Assembly: GCA_017619615.1 (NCBI GenBank)
Contig: JAFZRY010000013.1
Location: forward strand, 1 to 64,000
Reading direction: 5' to 3'
Source: Lachnospiraceae bacterium
GTDB taxonomy: Bacteria > Bacillota > Clostridia > Lachnospirales > Lachnospiraceae
DNA: 64,000 nt
A program made the position numbers and the translations under genes. Below the pieces are notes generated by a model, which was given only the letters and a program-made list of their open reading frames with translations, did not search any database and was not told the DNA's origin. This document shows positions 62,457-64,000 of the stretch, piece after piece (positions within the stretch are counted from its first letter, which is position 1; every line of letters starts with the position of its first letter).

Positions 62457-62984
62457 ATGGAAATCTCAGAGGATTATTTCACCGATTCCGGCAGCAGAAA
62501 TTATATTACTATTGAGATTCAGATGATGCAGGGCAGGACTCTTTTTTTAATAAAAGATGACTATGAAGGAGATAATCTCAACGATTACGATCCTCAAAAT
62601 CTACTGCTGGACCGCTTCTTATCCATGGATTCTATTGAAGAGCTTTTGGCCTTTCTGGAATTGGAGCCCTCGGATTTTTCCGGTGATATCACACAATACG
62701 CGTTTCAGGACATTTGCTGGATCTCCATCGGCTATAACAGGATGCTTTTCAACGAAGATATCGACTTAGAGGATGAAACTCTTGTGTCATTGATCAAGGA
62801 AAACATTACAAATTTTTATATGGATTTAAACGAAGATGAAAAGAGGGACCTTTATCCTGACGGAATAGACTGGGACCAGGAAATCAGTGAATATTGCAAG
62901 GACGTCCTGGTTTTGGAAGGAACTGTCACTTATTTCTTAACAGACAGGACCGTCAGCAGGGACCTGAGTCTGGACAGTTTATAA
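62457..62984 (+). CDS. Acidic protein of unknown function
   Basis: 175 residues from ATG 62457, with GGAGG well placed. Very acidic, with several aromatic residues (YFTDSGSRNYITIEIQ; DLYPDGIDWDQEISEYC). No signal peptide or membrane helix. I do not recognise it. Acidic proteins of this size beside decayed surface-repeat and defence genes are often immunity proteins, but this is speculation. Confidence 0.65.
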   Translation: MEISEDYFTDSGSRNYITIEIQMMQGRTLFLIKDDYEGDNLNDYDPQNLLLDRFLSMDSIEELLAFLELEPSDFSGDITQYAFQDICWISIGYNRMLFNEDIDLEDETLVSLIKENITNFYMDLNEDEKRDLYPDGIDWDQEISEYCKDVLVLEGTVTYFLTDRTVSRDLSLDSL

Positions 62985-63023
62985 ACGGCCAATGGGAAAA
63001 CGGGATAGTTTCAAAATAGTTGT

Positions 63024-63054
63024 GAGCCGAACCGCAGTTACTGCGATTCGGCTC
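63024..63054 (+). terminator. Intrinsic terminator
   Basis: GAGCCGAA-C-CGCAG / CTGCG-A-TTCGGCTC stem with a 3-nt loop and one mismatch, then TTATTT, 40 bp after the acidic protein gene. Confidence 0.8.
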
Positions 63055-63184
63055 TTATTTACTATGCACCGGAAAAAGGCAGAGACATTAGTTTGTTTGG
63101 GATCAATACTGTTCTTATGCCGGTTCGCCCGGTTTATTTGATGAACATGGCATGGAAAACTGTTTTGCAGGCATGAAATAAGAG

Positions 63185-63213
63185 TTCAAATACTAAAAGA
63201 AGTATGATATAAT
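63185..63213 (+). promoter_or_regulatory. Promoter ahead of the small protein at 63386
   Basis: TTCAAA (63185-63190), 17 bp, TATAAT (63208-63213). The untranslated leader would be about 165 nt long. Between the terminator at 63054 and this promoter I see no gene; a short frame ending GLFDEHGMENCFAGMK at about 63177 may be a gene remnant. Confidence 0.55.
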
Positions 63214-63385
63214 TAATAAAAAGGAACTGTTATTGAAAGGTTTTTGAAAAGAAGTGCTCGTATTACCCCGTTGGAATTATTCCGGGTGTTCTCCGTCCGC
63301 AGTAAAAAGACTTGGTAACAGATACACAACAAAAAACTGTAACGGTTTTGGGACTGTTTAACTGAAAGAAAGAGTGGTGTTAAAA

Positions 63386-63607
63386 ATGAAACTTCCTTTT
63401 GATCCTACAGAGTTTACTATACTTATGAGCAACGGATACTTTGGAGTATCGGACGATAAGCTTGAAGAAATCGCTGAAGTCATGTATCAGAACGGTCTTA
63501 GTATGTCCGATGCCGCCTGGGGGTGCGATATCGATCCTGCGAACCTGTCTGCTTCGGACAAGGCTGCGATCATGGAACACAAAAGGTCTCTGGAAGAAGA
63601 CGAGTAG
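63386..63607 (+). CDS. Small acidic protein of unknown function
   Basis: 73 residues from ATG 63386; GTG codons at 63374 and 63377 are in frame and the ribosome site is weak either way. MKLPFDPTEFTILMSNGYFG, DKLEEIAEVMYQNGLSMSDA and a Glu-rich end suggest a compact helical protein. A strong terminator follows, so it is likely a single gene. Confidence 0.55.
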   Translation: MKLPFDPTEFTILMSNGYFGVSDDKLEEIAEVMYQNGLSMSDAAWGCDIDPANLSASDKAAIMEHKRSLEEDE

Positions 63608-63649
63608 AGATCCATTGCTGTCTTGGTTTTATATTTTCCGGAACCGCTG

Positions 63650-63690
63650 AACCCCCTGATGACAAAGGCGTCATCAGGGGGTTTATTGAT
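63650..63690 (+). terminator. Strong intrinsic terminator
   Basis: Perfect 14-bp stem AACCCCCTGATGAC / GTCATCAGGGGGTT with AAAGGC loop and T-rich tail. Confidence 0.9.
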
Positions 63691-63800
63691 TCCGCGAGAA
63701 ATGAGAAAAAAGAGATGGAAAATTACCGGATCTGTGGTATGATAAAACAAATGTGCTGAACGGCGCATATTTACAATCCATTTCTGAGGAGAACCTGCAG

Positions 63801-64000
63801 ATGAAACGATCCTTCAAGAAACTTCTTTCCCTTCTGCTGGCTGTCACTTTACTGATCAGCCTTCTGCCGGCCTCGGCTTTCGCTCATGACGCGGAACGGG
63901 AACCGGGCGCGGAAAATGAACGGCAGGTCATGCCGACCGGTTATATCCGCGGCGAGATCCACGGCGCCAGCGCCGTCTCCAACGCCTATAAGAACGGCGA
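63801..64000 (+). CDS. Secreted protein, N-terminal part (cut by window edge)
   Basis: 66 visible residues. Signal peptide MKRSFKKLLSLLLAVTLLIS ... LLPASAFA with an ASAFA-type signal peptidase I site. The mature part starts HDAEREPGAENERQVMPTGY and is too short to classify. GAGGAGA lies 8 nt before the ATG. Base composition returns to GC-rich, marking the right edge of the AT-rich island. Confidence 0.75.
   Translation, partial: MKRSFKKLLSLLLAVTLLISLLPASAFAHDAEREPGAENERQVMPTGYIRGEIHGASAVSNAYKNG

Noticed and set aside
63063..63143. Short frame starting MHRKKAETLVCLGS
   Set aside because: 26 codons, no ribosome site, directly after a terminator and before a promoter; most likely chance.
1..64000. 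CRISPR array, rRNA genes, prophage or insertion sequence
   Set aside because: I found no direct-repeat array, no rRNA-like stretch, and no transposase or integrase gene. The only mobile-looking items are the short palindromic repeats and gene remnants listed.

Overview
The window looks like a chromosomal segment of an anaerobic, Gram-positive-type bacterium, most likely an uncultured high-GC member of the Clostridia. The evidence is Firmicutes gene orders (asp23-nusB-dxs-tlyA-nadK-recN; rimP-nusA-rnpM-ylxQ-infB-rbfA-truB), Firmicutes-style LexA boxes, class III (anaerobic) ribonucleotide reductase, Rex, ATP-dependent PEP carboxykinase, many lipobox lipoproteins with Thr-rich linkers, and no outer-membrane genes. 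Most of the sequence is visibly GC-rich. Two islands are clearly AT-richer: about 1.5-4.1 kb and about 60.2-63.8 kb.

Layout. 1-1.6 kb: nrdD (cut by the window edge) and nrdG, each behind a tandem NrdR box pair. 1.7-4.7 kb: an AT-richer cluster of lipoproteins and small proteins of unknown function. 4.7-6.4 kb: a LexA-controlled Y-family polymerase with a small YolD-like partner. 6.4-13.3 kb: an ABC-F ATPase, rex-alr-yebC, and a large zinc-ribbon/DUF6273-like membrane protein. 13.3-15.9 kb: glgA and a threonine aldolase. 16-18.7 kb: a Sel1 protein with a sensor kinase/response regulator pair. 18.8-21.5 kb: a NagA-like protein that has lost its catalytic residues, followed by tatB-like, tatA and tatC. 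21.6-27.2 kb: a putative surface system made of a Tat-type lipoprotein gamma-glutamyltransferase, a DUF6305-like lipoprotein, a DctM-like permease, a 51-residue membrane peptide and a membrane-anchored aspartoacylase-type hydrolase. 27.3-35.7 kb: an HTH protein, pckA and the asp23-recN operon. 35.7-41.2 kb: rpsT, two divergent pairs of GT2 glycosyltransferases, and a rhomboid-like membrane protein. 41.2-50.1 kb: SOS-controlled recA and the rimP-infB-rbfA operon ending in a TruB-RibF fusion. 50.1-55.1 kb: a palindromic repeat, an ECF sigma/anti-sigma pair, rpsO and pnp. 55.1-60.2 kb: DUF1846, a DUF5688-like gene, tRNA-Arg, an SH3-type membrane protein and queA. 60.2-64 kb: an AT-rich island with remnants of Vsr, DUF262 and BspA-LRR genes, several small unknown proteins, and the start of a secreted protein.

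The most interesting candidates are the GGT/DUF6305/permease/aspartoacylase locus placed directly behind the Tat genes, the NagA-like pseudoenzyme with two adjacent palindromes upstream, the TruB-RibF fusion, the rhomboid-like protein without a catalytic His, and the decayed Vsr-DUF262 defence remnant. Most promoters listed have -35 and -10 hexamers exactly 17 bp apart. All functional calls come from reading motifs; no database search was run.
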